A stretch of DNA of 64,000 bases. Origin: Pithys albifrons albifrons (taxonomy: Eukaryota > Chordata > Aves > Passeriformes > Thamnophilidae). The DNA is taken from assembly GCF_047495875.1 (NCBI RefSeq), contig NC_092465.1:7613160-7677159 (forward strand). The letters run 5' to 3'. Shown here piece after piece: positions 38,025-50,813 of this stretch. Both the position numbers and the translations under genes were made by a program. How positions within the stretch are numbered: the first letter of the stretch is position 1; each line of letters begins with the position of its first letter. The notes beneath the pieces are model-generated. The model was not told the DNA's origin and did no database searches. It saw only the letters and a program-made list of their open reading frames with translations.

Positions 38025-41000
38025 TCTGTTTTGTGTGCAGTGACCTCCCTTGTCTTTCCCCGTGGCCTGGTATCACTGTTTTCCTCTCCTTCCCCTCTCA
38101 GCCCACACAATGCTGTGGCAGTGGCACTGTAGTCAGCATTGTTTAGCTGACATGAACTTGGACCTAGTCCTTTCTGGTCACTGAGGCGAAGAAGTTGTTG
38201 CCAGTGACAGAGGCAAGAAAACTGTATTTAATTATTGCAAGTTCTGCAGCAGTCCCATGTTAGCATCCACCTCTGCACATTGCTTTGGTGGAGCTTCACA
38301 AGAAATCACACATTCTCACCCTCCTTCTTCATAGTAACAATAATGAGAATAGGAGATGAGACATAAATGTAATTATTTAATAACCAAAAAATGATTGGAG
38401 AACCTTCACTTACAACCAGAGTCTTCTGAGAATACCTTGTATGTGACACAGTGCTTTCAGGACACTGGAAATCTTCTTACTGGAGAACTTAAGCAAATAA
38501 AATGCTTTCAGTAAATACTTTAAAAAAAAATGAAAGAAAGAGAAAAAAGTGTTCTGCTTGAAAGATTCTTTCCTTTAAGCCTGATGCTTCCTTTATTCAA
38601 AACTCATCCTACACCAAACCCACTTCTTAAAAGGGGAAAAATCTCTTCAGTCCTTCTCTCGTTAGGACTTCTTCAGCAGTTTTTAGGAGCAGGTGTATCC
38701 TGAGCAGCTGTGCATGTCTGTGCTGCAGCCCCAGTTTGCCCTAGGGAGACCTGGCAGGTTTAAAGGGAGAACCACAGCTGTTCCTGAGTGCACAAGGCTG
38801 TGATCATACCCAAAGCTGAGGTAGCTGTATCTGTCACCAAAGCTTCTGAGTGCCTACTACAACCATTATTTTAATTTTACATCTGCAATCCTATTAGTTG
38901 TGCACTCAATATCTCCTGGGCTGGTGCACAAGGAAGCCTTTCCTCCAAAGCTACCCCCAGCCATGCTGCCTGATGACATGTTTGGGAAGCCTGACAGGCC
39001 CTTGAGGTAGTGAGGGTTGGGAGCATCATTTGATAACTATTGAGAGAAGGCTGCCATCTTCCACTCATCACTCAGCATCGTCAGAGTGCAGCTTCTCTCC
39101 CCTGGACACAGGCAAACTCTGCCCAGGGCACTCAAGCATCATTTAATGTGGCCACCCTGCCAGTATGACCTGCCTGGTCTCTTGGACCTCCCAGCAGTGT
39201 GATGAGGACTCTTGCTATGCACAGGGAGCTTTCTGCTGAGGTGTTGGTGGCCATTAACCTGCACATGAAGGAAATAAAAATAGCCACTGTGATTTTTCTG
39301 TCTCCCTGTGGCTAAAAGATACCACAGCTGAAGTTTTAAAGCTATGCTTGCTATTGTTTTCTCTCATTTTTTAAAAATCAATTATTTTACATAGTTCTTT
39401 TCATTCATATAGTGCCACACATTTAATATTCTTGCAACTGTGACATAAAAATGCATGCTCTGTAATCATTTTCATGGTAAAATTCAATGAAACTGAAATG
39501 TTCAGAGAGATTAAATCTGAAAAGCATATGGGTCAAGCTGAAAGAGTCCTTTATGAATTTTAACAATTATTCACTGATTTTAAAACAACTGTTCATCTCT
39601 GATGTGTGCGAAAACCTTTAGAACAGTATTTGGAAGAAGATGTCATTGAAATGTTCCAGTACTTGATAAATAAGAAAAGAGCTGATTTAATTTCAGAAAC
39701 ACTCCATAAACGTGTCTTTCTGTCTCTGAAAAATGTAATGCAAAACCGAGGATTGTCGTCTTGTACCTTTGGGCTTTGAGGTTAACAGGCTTAATCCTAG
39801 TTTCCTATCCTGGAATTCAGCTGTCAGTTTATTGGTAAGTGGTAATGTCATGGTTATTCACATCACTGTGCCAACTGAGATTTCTGCCAATCTTCACTCT
39901 ACTTACTTGCAGGAAATTATGCAACTTAGGGTAGCTGATATTTTTGCTGATGTTTTAAGAATTAACTAATCAAAAATGCGAACTTCTCTTAAAGAGGCAT
40001 TATGTTTTTAAGATTTGACTAGAAGATAAAATCTTTCATTTTAATACACTTGAAATGTCTTTGTGCATATGGAATCATACATTAAAGGCAGCTATGTAAA
40101 ATATCAGTACTTGTAAAATGTATAACAGATGTTACATTGGAGTCTCTTTTCATTGATTCGCTCTTTTATACATTTTCTATTAATAACACTTTATGACATG
40201 TATATGTAAACATAATTACATAAGGAAAAATGAAGCTGGATCTTTTATCCCTTTTATTGCAATCCAGAAAAGGAAACATTACCTAATCTTCTTGGTTCCT
40301 AAAATCAAAGGAAAGGCAGGCAGTATGAAAGCAAAGAGTGTCATCTTCTGCAGAAGAGCAGACCAAGGAACAGCCATCTCAATTCTATTCTAGTTTCACC
40401 TTGATTAACTGCTTGAATCACAGGTCAAGTAGTTTTACAGCCTGCTTTTTACTGGGATGAGCCACAATTATGCCTCATGTAAGTGAGAGTATCACATTTT
40501 CTGCATCTCAGAAGTCCAGTCCCTCTGCCTTCAGTGGTCCCAGTTTCCATAGTTTCTGATAGTTGTGACTGGCAGTTTCATAGGGGTGGTTCATGTTCTT
40601 CATTCACATCCATGGTGTCTCCTGATACCTGAAAGGTAAAATGAACTAGATTTAGAGTTTAGAAGCTTATTTCCATCTGCTATAAAAGCGGAACAGGGCA
40701 ACCTCATTTGAAATACAGTTTGGCTAAGATTCCACTTATTGACTGCTAAATTAATTTTAGTAACTGCAGAACATTTCACTAAAGGCTTCCCACCTCTGTT
40801 CCTGCTGAACACCAAAAATACAGACCTGAAAATCTTGAATGGTAATAGCAACAAAGTTTGTTGAGCTGCTAGATACTAGGGAAAAAAATCCACATTTTGT
40901 AAAAAAAACTAGTTACATTCCTCACTTATTGAGATCCATGGGAGCTGTGGATCACTGGCAGGTACTTCCATTTAGATGCATAGCTTCATACACTCAAAAG

Positions 41001-42511
41001 CTGGAAAATTTGTCATACATGCATCAACGAGTTCAGGTTTTGCCCATTTGGAAGATTATGCCATTTATACTCCTCTGTACAATATGTAAAGCTGTAGGAG
41101 TCATTTCGTGGGCTATTCTGTTGTGAGTGACTAGTACACACTTCAAAGAACCTTTTAGTTCTTCCTTGGTAAAGTAAGTCTGTGTCAGAAAGTGAGGAAA
41201 TAATGTATTCAATTTGGCTTGTTCAATTTTCAGGTAGAGCAAACAGATGTTAAAAGTATTTGCCAGAAGAAACACTGTGGGATGTGGAGCCTGAGAGCCT
41301 GTAGGGCAAGGCACAGGTTTTCAAAACCATAACATGTTTACTTCTGTTGGTTATTACTGTTCTAATATTAGTCTGTGTCTTCTGTTAAATCATGTATAGA
41401 GAGCTATTTTATGGGATTGTTCTTCCACAGGCTGCCTTGAGTTAGGGACCAGTTTGGAAGGGGGGGAGGGGGGAATGATACTAGGCAATTTTCTGAGAAT
41501 ATGAATCAAATGTAGCTTTTGGATCTCTCAGAACTAAATTATTTACAGAAGTGAATTAGCTTTAGCTCTTTTCTCCCAAGTCGGTTCACATCAGTGGTGT
41601 GGGATTTTTTATGTAATTTGCCAAGAGTAAGAAGAATCAGTGCAGATTTGGTGTTATCTGCATATGCTTTACTGTAATTTCTGTAAACCAAAACCAAATT
41701 GGAAATCTCTTTTTGCACAGAGAGAGATCTCTAGTTGCTCTGCCAAAATGCAGGCCAGCACATTGTGTGAGAGCACATGCATATTTGGGTCTGAACATTC
41801 AAATTAGACATCATCAACAGAAAATTTTATCTCAGTTCTTTCCCTCCTTCTTCCACTCCCTCACCCCTGTGCTTGCTGGTAAATATAAATTAGAAAGGAT
41901 GTATAAAATAAATAACTTCAAAAATTCCCTGTTGAATACATAGTTCTGCTAATCAATGGTGTGTAATCTCATTCAAGTCAATTATGTTGTGTGGGGTGAA
42001 TGCCTTCCAACCACATTTCGATGACAGTAGGCACTTTAATTTTCTGTAGCACTTTATGGTTTCTGCTTGTCATGATAGATGTACCATTTTGTCAATATTT
42101 AATCAAGAAACAATTAAACTTCATGAAAACATTCAGGACTCCATCCTTGGCTGGTAAAATCCTCTCTAGTGAATGCTGTCAATCCATGCTGATACACACC
42201 AGCTGCATATAGAACTGTGAAAGTTTAGTCTGCTCCAGAAAGAGATGACAGAAGTTAGCCAAATAGACACCATGTCACTTTGCAATTGCTACAATATTTG
42301 TTTATAATAAGGACTAGAGCACAGAAGTATTTGACATGCATTTCATATATTCTTACTAGTGTTATCTCATTAAAATACTTTAAAGCAATGAAAACACTAG
42401 AATTGGTGGTTCTTGTAGGTGGGAAGTGGAGTGTAAAGCAACAAAAGAAGATATTGTTACCCAAAAATGCACGTGATAATGTACTTAATTATTTTAACTT
42501 ATTTCTTTCAG

Positions 42512-42550
42512 GTAGCTAATCAGGTTGTTCAGGCTCTACTTACTCAAAAG
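42512..42550 (+). CDS. NCKAP5: NCKAP5 very short internal exon (VANQVVQALLTQK)
   Basis: This exon is only 39 bp (13 codons) and encodes VANQVVQALLTQK. It lies between a pyrimidine-rich acceptor (atttctttcag) and a strong donor (AAG followed by gtaaga). The peptide matches the conserved family segment that follows RCLDE in NCKAP5 and keeps the helical V/L spacing. It is phase 0 on both sides, so including or skipping it adds or removes exactly 13 residues, just under two heptads, and shifts the coiled-coil register by one residue. It is too short for an ORF search and was found by looking for the expected continuation between the exons at 36 kb and 49 kb. Confidence is high because sequence, frame, order and both splice sites agree. 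Confidence 0.93.
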
Positions 42551-45500
42551 GTAAGATGTGATTTGTGTATTGTGGTGTAACTTAAAGCTTGTTTCATTTG
42601 TTTCATTGTTCATTTGATAGAGACATATATCTTAAACAGGAAACTATGTTCACACCTTTAGTTACCAAGGCTGCCACATGGCAAACCCAAAGTCAAGATT
42701 CTGTAATTGAAGTGAAAGGAGTTTGGACATCTTTAAGGCTTGATCGTACGTGACCCATAATCAATTTTTATTTTTTACCTAAATATTGACACAAAAGCAT
42801 CTGAAAATCCTTCCTCCAGATGGTGATTTTTGCACTGCCTGTCCCTAACAAGTTGTGTCCCTCCCACTGTCCATTCCTGTGAAATGTAAACCAGATGAAT
42901 TACTGTGCATGCCAGTAGCTGGCACACTCACATTCCATGGAAGGAGTCTCTCTGAGGAAAAGAGAATGTGTACTTTATTTTAAAAATACTCTTGATGTCC
43001 TCTTGCTCCATTCTCCTGGGTAACCAAGGGAAGTACTGCCCAGGCAGAATCCTTCTAGGGTGCTTACAAACCTGGCAGAATGGAAGGATTCACTGTGGCT
43101 TCTGTCAAGGTCTGTTCTGGATTGAGTCTTGTCTGAAGTTTCAGTTTTCTGAAGTGGTCTTTGAGCTAAACATGATTTCATTTTGTTGAAGGGGGAAGGG
43201 GGGAAAGACAAACTAAATGTAAAAATCTGTAATAAGAAGCTATAAGTACTTCAATATTCATGAAATGATCCTTTGTGAGATCTACACCACTTGATGAATG
43301 TGGCATTATTAAAATACTTTGGATCATTTAGTTTTAAAAAGATGATTCTGAAAGAGACATAAATGCCGTCTTTTAATGCAGATAGTGCAAAGAAGAATAT
43401 AAACTGCTTTGTCTACACTTAATGACAGGACAAGTAATAATGTTCTTAAAATGTAGCAAGAAGCACCAAATTAAAATAATAAAAAACCTCTGCCACCTAC
43501 TCAAAGCTTTCTAGATGCAAATAGTTTTTGAGAACCGGCTCCAAAGCCTCCCTTATTGCCATCATTGAGACCAGCAGAACGTCATTCAGAAAGCCCCCTG
43601 CAAAGGGGTGAGCAAGGGAGCAAGGGGGACAGCAGGGCAGGCAGGATGTGGAGCCCCAGGGTCAGAGTCAGACATGAAGGCGTGCTCAGGGTCAGTCCTG
43701 TGTTCCTGGGCAGGTCCATGGGGAGGAGACAGGTCCCAGTGAAGCTGAGCCAGGGGATCAGGTTGCAGTTCAGGATCAAGAAGGCAGAGGGCTGGCTGCA
43801 GGTGTAGCTGCCAGGTGGCTGCTCCTCGGCTCAGGTGTAGGCAAGATGACCTTTAACTCTGCCAAATAAACTCCCAAAAGTGGGGAATGTGGCCTGAGAG
43901 TGGGAGAGACAAACATCCAGAGCCATCTGCACCTAAATGAATGGTAAATAGATGCAGGAGGTTGCATTTGTCTATCCACACATGAAGGAGAAGGCTGAGT
44001 AACCTTCTCAGCTCCTTTCTGGGCAGATTTTTTTGTGAATCAATTCTATGATATTCTGTACAGATTAAAAGATGTTCAGGGAGGTGTTCTGACCTCATTA
44101 AATCTGCTCTGGGGGATCCTGTCCTGGAGACAAGAGATGTTCAGGTGACCTGTAGATGCGTCATGCACGACTCTGGAGTGTGCCATTGCCCATTACATAA
44201 ATAACACACTCGTGTGACCCAAGCCAGCATCAGGAATGCAGAAATAATAACATTCCCTAAATCTGTTCACCCGACAGCTGTGACCAAAGAACAGCCACAC
44301 AGTTGTTTCCACATATTAGAGCTGAAAGTATCATTGTTCAATCCCATGGTTTTGAGATGCACAACAAAGCCCTTTACTCTGGAAGAGGGATATTGCCTTA
44401 CAGCAGTTGGAAGTGCTGCAGCTTGGAGGTGATTTGTGCAAGCCACAGCACCCAGGGAAGCTTGGAGTGTTGCTGTCCATGCTGTTACTCTGTGCACACA
44501 CATGGGCATGGTCTGTGCTTCATCAGAGGACTGCAGAGGCTGCAGAGTTATTGCTATGATATGTTTTAGAAATATAACAAGCTATTTAAAAAAAAATCTC
44601 AAATCTGTTTTTCAATACAGTTTCAATGGAAATTGAGTTATTTTCTCATGTTAATATACACAAAAGCCTCATACATATTCTATATTATAAAACCATATGT
44701 GATGAAATATTTAGCAGTGGGTTAATGGCAATATATTAATCTCTAGTTTGGGAATAGTACGATTGTTTCCCAAATGAAGAGAGGAGCTTCCTGATTCCCT
44801 TTGCAAAGGTGTCAGACATTTTGATGACTACATACTTTCTCAGTAATGAATTCTCCCAAACCCATAGGAACTAAGGAATTCATATGGATACAATAAAACC
44901 AGATTTGAATACATTTAATAAAGTGATTTACTTAAGGTTGATGGGGTTTAACAGCTGCTTACCTATTACTGAGTAATAACAGGTAATTTAATATCCGTAG
45001 AAAGAGGAAAGAGGGTGCTCTTCTAAATGCTAATGAATATTAGCTGTTATAGTGCTCCTGACACCGTTCATACACGTCCTTTTATAAGAAAAGACAGGAA
45101 CACAATGGCATACAATAAAGAGGAAATTGCACTCCTCACACCAGTCCCAAAAAGGTAGATATCAGAACCCAAATAGTAACTAGTAAATAGATAAATCTAC
45201 CATCATGCAGCTGAGCAGTAAGACAGAGCCAGTCATGCCACAGAGAGATAACACACCTCTGGGGCATTGCAAGACTTGGAGAAAAGCTGAGAGCTTCCAG
45301 AAAATGGAGGAGAGTGATTTGGTACAGTAGTGCACACTGTGTAGGCTTTGCTGTGAATTTGAAATTGTCCCTCAAGGACTAATTTTTGCTTAAATTAAAT
45401 ACATGCTGTAATGTAACGTATAAGGCACTGTGAACTCACCACTGAGTGGAAAGACTGTGATTCCACTGAGGGAATCTGGTGACACAAATTGAGTGAGCAG

Positions 45501-47471
45501 GGCTTGAGTGATTTATCAATGTCACTGAATCCTTGAAATGAAATTACAGTCTTAAATGTTCACTTTTCAGGTACATAATTTGTTACAGTACATATAGAAT
45601 TTCTCTGAGAGACTTTTTTTTACTGAGGACATGGAGAAACTATTTTAAATTGAGATTTCTACTGAATTAGCCACACAACAAAGTTTCACAAATTTAATGT
45701 AACAAAATTCTATGGGTTTTGTACCACTCACTACTAGAAAATTTTACCTCTAGGAAATTTAAGAAGTCAGAAAAGGAACAAAATTATTTGAGGCAAACCT
45801 GTGTGCTATGATGTTTACTGAAAACATCCATTCTTTCTCCTTCCACCCAAGGACTTCTCATATAACATGAGCTGATTGAAGTGCTGAGAACTGTTTGGGT
45901 TTTTTCTCCCATGCATTTTGTGATCTGTGTATCTACTTTTTGCATATTACTCTCCTCCATAGGAGTGTATTCAGGAGAATATTTTTTTATTCTGGCTCTG
46001 TATGAATGTTATTTCTTATTCATTTTCATCAATTAAATAAAAAAATGAGTGAATTAAGTGTTAATTGAAACAGAAAGAAGTATGTTCAGAGGAAGAGCAG
46101 TGGTTTTATGGAACCTCTAGTGAGGGCATTGGATCCCATTTTGGAGAAGAGTCTCATTCATATTGAAGAGATAAAGCAAGACTAGAGGGGTGCTTGGATA
46201 TTACTCTAGTAAAACCATAGGAATACCTTAAATATTTGGGAAATTACTATTTTAATAGCTAGTCGTTTTGCCCACAGGAGAGGAATTATATGCTTCAGAC
46301 ATGTGTGAGTTTTATTAATTGGTAATTCTAGGACTTCAACTTTCTAAACTCAGACTCTATTTTGCCAGAATAGTGCTAGTTTTATGTGCCTCATTTCTCC
46401 TCTGGGCTATGTGTGGCATTACCATGGGCAGGGTTTATAGCATCTGGGCAGGTAATCTACTGTCTTATATTTCACTTTTTACAGAAATTCTAAAGTTTGA
46501 AAGATAAATCCTACAGTTTTAAAACTGTAAGATAGGAAGGTTTTGAGCAGAGGCCTTGCTAAGATTTCAGTTTTTTCTGCATTTTTAGTTTCTGTGCATC
46601 ATTTTTCCCTTTCAGTGCACTTGGTGGTGTTGAAATGTTTAAGCTCTGTTTTAACAGACAGGGCTCAATTTTAAATTCCCTGATTTATAAAAGGTGCATA
46701 ATGTTGGGTCTTGATGCTTGTGGAAGACCAGGGATAAGAGGTCTCACTGACAGAAATCAAAGCTTTAGAGCTTTACAAAACATCCAACTCAAGATTTTTT
46801 TGGGGATCGTGTTGGAAGGCTCTAGCAATTTCAGTTGAACAGCCATTTGACAGCCACCCAAAACAAAGGTTATTAAACTATCAGGAGAAAATAACTGCAT
46901 TCATCCAGTAGTGTCATAAAAATCTGATACATATGCATAAAAGGGTGTTTACAATTTTCTGAAAGTCTCAAGATGAGCATATTTTATTGTGTGTTCACCT
47001 CTTATAACCTCTGTGCTTGTTACAGCGTAGACTAGAGCAATTGTAGGCAAGAGTTTAAGCTGCATCTGACCACAATTTCCTCCTCTGAGTTGTTTTCTCA
47101 TAAAGCCAGGTCATCATGTTGTTAATGGTATTGACAGGACAGCATATGGGGATCCAGAGGCCTGTTTCTCCGTCTTCATATGGTGGAAAGTGATATGAGC
47201 TAGGCAATACCACAGGGCAGCAAATGTCCTAAATTTAAAGGAATATGGGGAAGTATTTTGGAGTTCTAAATTTGAAAAAAAAAAAAAAACCAACAAAAAA
47301 CACCCCCACAATTAGGAGACTGCTTTTCCTTGATTATGAAGCTCTCATACCTCAAAAGGGACAGCTGCACAGATTATTTTGAAGAGCTGAGTGTCACATT
47401 CTGCTCACTCTCCAAAATCCTGAAGAATCCTATATTCCTCCAAGTAGCCAGGAAGGGCAGGTTTTACATTG

Positions 47472-47472
<1 letters not shown>
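42551..47472. other. NCKAP5: NCKAP5 intron, first part of the 6,388-bp intron
   Basis: Begins with donor gtaaga. A purine- and GC-rich block at about 43.57-43.85 kb, with repeated GGGTCAG/CAGGG-like words, stands out from the AT-rich background and is not assigned. A poly-A run lies at about 47276-47290. No exon was found. Confidence 0.85.
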
Positions 47473-47531
<59 letters not shown>

Positions 47532-47549
47532 CAGATAGATAGATAGATA
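47473..47549. repeat. (GATA)n tetranucleotide microsatellite
   Basis: About 77 bp of AGAT/GATA units, roughly 19 copies, with one GACA interruption near 47531. It lies about 85 bp from the 3' end of the minus-strand CR1. Confidence 0.96.
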
Positions 47550-47633
47550 TTTGCTATATCTGAAAGCCATTAATGGCCTTAATGGTTTTGCAGTCCTCCT
47601 CTGCTTCTAATGGCTAATTTTAAGGCTATTTTA

Positions 47634-48376
47634 TAGAATCATAGATTTGCTTATATTGGAAAGGTCCTTTGAGATCATGGAGTCCAACTATTAACCCAGC
47701 ATTGCCAAGCCCAACACTAAACCATGTCCCCAAGCACCACATGTACACAGCTTTTAAACATCTCTAGGGTTGGTGACTCCACCACTCTCATGGGCAGCCT
47801 GTTCCAATGCTCGACAATCCTTTCCATTAAGAAATTTTTCCTAATACCCAATTGGAGCCTCCCCTGGTGCAACTTGAGGCCATTTCCTCTTGTCCTATCA
47901 GTTGTTACCTGGCCAAAGTGACTGACCCCCACCTGGCAACAACCTCCTTTCAGGGAGCTGTAGAGTGTGAAAAGTCCCTTCTGATCCTCCTTTTCTCCAA
48001 GATAAACATCACAGTTCCCTCATCTGCTCCTTATAGAACTTTTGCTCCAGACCCTTCACCAGGTTCACTACCATTCTCTGGACATGCTCCAGCACCTCAG
48101 TGTCTTGCCATGAGAGGCCCAGAACTGAACACAGGACTTGAGGTGTGGCCTCACCAGTGCTGAGTTCAGGGGGACAGTCACTGCCCTGGTCCTGCTGGCC
48201 ACACGATGTTTCACACAAGGCAGGATTTCACTTGTGGCCACCTGGGCACCTGCTGCCTCACATTCAGCTGGCTGTCCACCAGTGCTCCCAGGTCCTTTTT
48301 CCTTTCCAGCTGTTCTGCCCCCAGCCTGCAGCATTGCATGGGATTGCAGGACCTGGCTCGTGCTGGAATTCTGAGG
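47634..48376 (-). mobile_element. CR1 LINE, 5'-truncated, about 0.74 kb
   Basis: The left border agaatcatagat is the reverse complement of the CR1 3' end. It is followed by GGTCCTTTGAGATCATGGAG, CACCACTCTCATGGGCAGCC, TGTTCCAATGCTC and AAGAAATTTTTCCTAATACC, then CTCCAGCACCTC, CTGGCCACACGATGTTTCAC and CAGTGCTCCCAGGTCCTTTT. This order matches the 3' untranslated region and the end of the reverse transcriptase frame of avian CR1. The element is antisense to NCKAP5, lies 560 bp before exon 48939-49058, and has lost its promoter and the catalytic part of the enzyme. Confidence 0.95.
47717..48376 (-). pseudogene. Broken C-terminal end of CR1 ORF2 (reverse transcriptase)
   Basis: Minus-strand pieces in different frames show conserved words of the CR1 ORF2 C-terminus, in the right order from right to left. 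They are [20 protein letters not shown] (about 48.35-48.25 kb), [20 protein letters not shown] (about 48.21-48.12 kb), [20 protein letters not shown] (about 48.1-48.03 kb), and NGLKLHQGRLQLGIRKNF with VEHWNRLP (47.9-47.75 kb). At least two frame changes separate them and the catalytic domain is absent. The copy therefore cannot make a protein. It is a remnant of the element, not a host gene. Confidence 0.92.
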
Positions 48377-48938
48377 CAGGATCTTAACACTACCTGTGTC
48401 TGGTGCACCAATATCTTCCTACAGCCTTTCCAGCTCTACAAAGACAAGTTACAGTGGGGAGGATACAGACGATCCACAACAGGCCACAATAATGGCTTTT
48501 TTATCTAGAAAAAGGGAGGAGGGGATCAGACTTCAGAATAGCACATTGAACTCATAGTGTCACTTTGAACTTCTTCCTGGTTTGGAATAGCTTAGACTTT
48601 TCTTTAGCTTGTGCTTATTTAAGTATTCACATATTAATTGCTGCTTTCTGCTTTGTGTCACTGCAATATGAAACACATCACTAGCAAAGTCACTTTTATC
48701 CTAAAAGAAAACTCCAACAGGAGGTGACAGGTAACTACTGTTTGTCATTACAAGATTGTTTTACTATTACCCTGGATGATGAAACAACCAGAGAAAATGA
48801 AATAGTAGTATAAATTTCCGATTTATACTACTTTAAAAGTTATATGTTTATTTCTTCTTAGTATCTGACATTACTTGAAGCTTTGTAAGTGATTCTGTTA
48901 CCTGCTTTCTAATCTTCTTATTTTCTCTTGTGCTGCAG
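48377..48938. other. NCKAP5: NCKAP5 intron between CR1 and exon at 48.9 kb
   Basis: No gene or repeat recognised. The final 35 bases are a strong T/C-rich acceptor tract ending tgctgcag. Confidence 0.85.
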
Positions 48939-49058
48939 GGTCTGAGGGAGGAATGTATAAAGCTGAAAATGAGAGTTTTTGATTTGGAACAACAGAATCG
49001 AACTTTAAGTGTGCTTTTCCAGCAGAAAGTCAAACCAGCTTCTGACCTCCTCCTTCAG
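48939..49058 (+). CDS. NCKAP5: NCKAP5 internal coding exon (LREECIKLK...RVFDLEQQNRTL)
   Basis: This 120-bp exon encodes 40 codons that start GLREECIKLKMRVFDLEQQ, continue NRTLSVLFQQ and end in KVKPASDLLLQ. The acceptor is strong (a long T/C tract then tgctgcag), with a branch-like CTAAT about 27 bases upstream, and the donor is CAG followed by gtagga. The motif LREEC-KLK-RVFDLE-QN is the most recognisable part of the NCKAP5 family; NCKAP5L has a related but diverged version. The QQKVKPASDLLLQ ending fits NCKAP5 rather than NCKAP5L (from memory of the family). The exon is phase 0 at both ends and open throughout. No following exon was found in the remaining 15 kb, so the next intron is at least 14,942 bp. 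The role is as in the earlier exons: helical scaffold near the N-terminus of a cytoskeletal protein. Confidence 0.96.
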
Positions 49059-50811
49059 GTAGGAAATGGCCTTTGAAGAAAGCAAGCTATGAGCTTTATA
49101 TTTCTTACGATTATAAAATACTTTTCTTCTTTTTAAAGTTATGTCAAGAAACAGGAAATGACTGCTGATATATTTAATATATTAGAAGAATATCTGTTAT
49201 CTATAATCTGATCCCATTGAAATTGAGTGTGTGCCAATGAACTATGACTAGATATTATGTGGAAATCTGGAGAGAGGAGCACACCTGCAGAGTAACTTAC
49301 TTTTTTGGTGCTTCTTCACTGTGATAAATGGAATGATATGGGTTCATTATCCCTCTGCAGGGGAGAAGGTCGGATTCCTTAACATTCTGCTTGATGGTGA
49401 GCAGTGTAATTTCCTGTGAGAAGACAGCCCATTTATTTAACTTTTGCCATATGTGATACTGTCGTGGTTTCAGCTTTCTTGTGAGTGCCTAAGTACATCT
49501 TCACAGGCTTAGACTGATTTTTTTTGCCAGTGTTTTATGGAAGGATATAGCTGAGAAACCACATGCCCTATCTCCCACTCATTTGCCATTCTGGAATACT
49601 AAGAGATGTTTCAGAATCCCTTTTCATTTGGCAAAGTCCATTATTGTGAATGAATCCATCACTTTGGCATCCTTTTGTAGAAGTGGAATTGCTTTGCAGA
49701 AGTTCCAGCAAATCTGACCCTGAGCTAGGGGAACAGCAAATGAAGACTAATTAAAACTTTGCAGGTCATGGCAGCAACGTAAGTGATATTAAAGTTGTAT
49801 CTTACTTAAATCCTTGCTGTTCTGCATCTGTATCTCACAGTAACATTTGGACCTTGCACTGTTGCTCAACAGCTGAGGGCTGCTAAGCCTCACCAGGCTT
49901 ATCTGTTTATTGAGGAAACCTGGTCTTCTCACAGCTGCTGTTAAAGGCAAGGGAATCCCCATGGTGAGGACAAATAGTTGTACTTACTGTGGAATCCTAA
50001 AACACAGGCAGAGTGGTGCCAGGTCACCATCACAGGGATCTGGATTCTTGAATTATCATCAGGTTCTTGTTCTGGCTCTTGATTTTGTGTTGATTTAGGT
50101 ATTGCTAGGTCAGAACCTCCTCTGTTCTGATTTCTTCTCCCTTGCTCCCTGCTTGCTTTCATTTTTCATCCTTCCTAGATGCCTGTATAGAAGACTGATT
50201 TATTCATCCACAGTTTCTGACATATCCACCACAGCATGGATCTTTATTGCTCACTTCTGCTTTTGTCAGTCATATAACCTGCTCCTTCTTCCTGGGTTGG
50301 AGCGATTTTTAATATTTTTTTTATTTTTTTAAATTTTTTTTCTGTTTCCAGAGTGTCTGACTTGAGTGTGCATTAGTTTGGGGTTAAATTGCACAGGAGT
50401 CATACTCTGGACATTGATTATTACATATATGTCTCCTATTCCCAATTCCTTGTGTGGCAACAATAAAGCCAGGTTCTTCTGGGAATGTTAGGTGGCATCT
50501 GAAAAGTGGGATCAGTGATTTGACTTGAATCCCTTGAAACCAGATTGTGTCTCAGCTGTGAAAGAAGTAGAAAGAGATGAACTTGCACAAGGTGGAAACA
50601 GGAATCAAATGATCTAACTGGCTTTTGTGAGGGATTCAAACTATTTTACATCATTGTTCTTGCACAGATTGGCAGGAACTAAAGTGTGCAGATTTCTCCC
50701 CTTCCTCTTCATTTAATTTGTCTTCATTGTCTGAGGACAAAAGGGAATTAAGTTAATTCACAAAGTCCAGGTCTCTGGTGTTTTGTCCCTGCTCTTGCTA
50801 TCAACAGGTTT

Positions 50812-50813
<2 letters not shown>

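Larger units (their letters stand above)
36393..42511. other. NCKAP5: NCKAP5 intron of 6,119 bp
   Basis: Starts gtaagg and ends tttcag. It contains an (AAAAC)n run and a GT microsatellite. No mobile element was recognised and no extra exon was found. A G-rich run lies at about 41456-41474. Confidence 0.9.

Noticed and set aside
41456..41474. G-rich run as a possible G-quadruplex
   Set aside because: Only two or three uninterrupted G runs with a single A between; loops are lacking for a convincing four-run motif.
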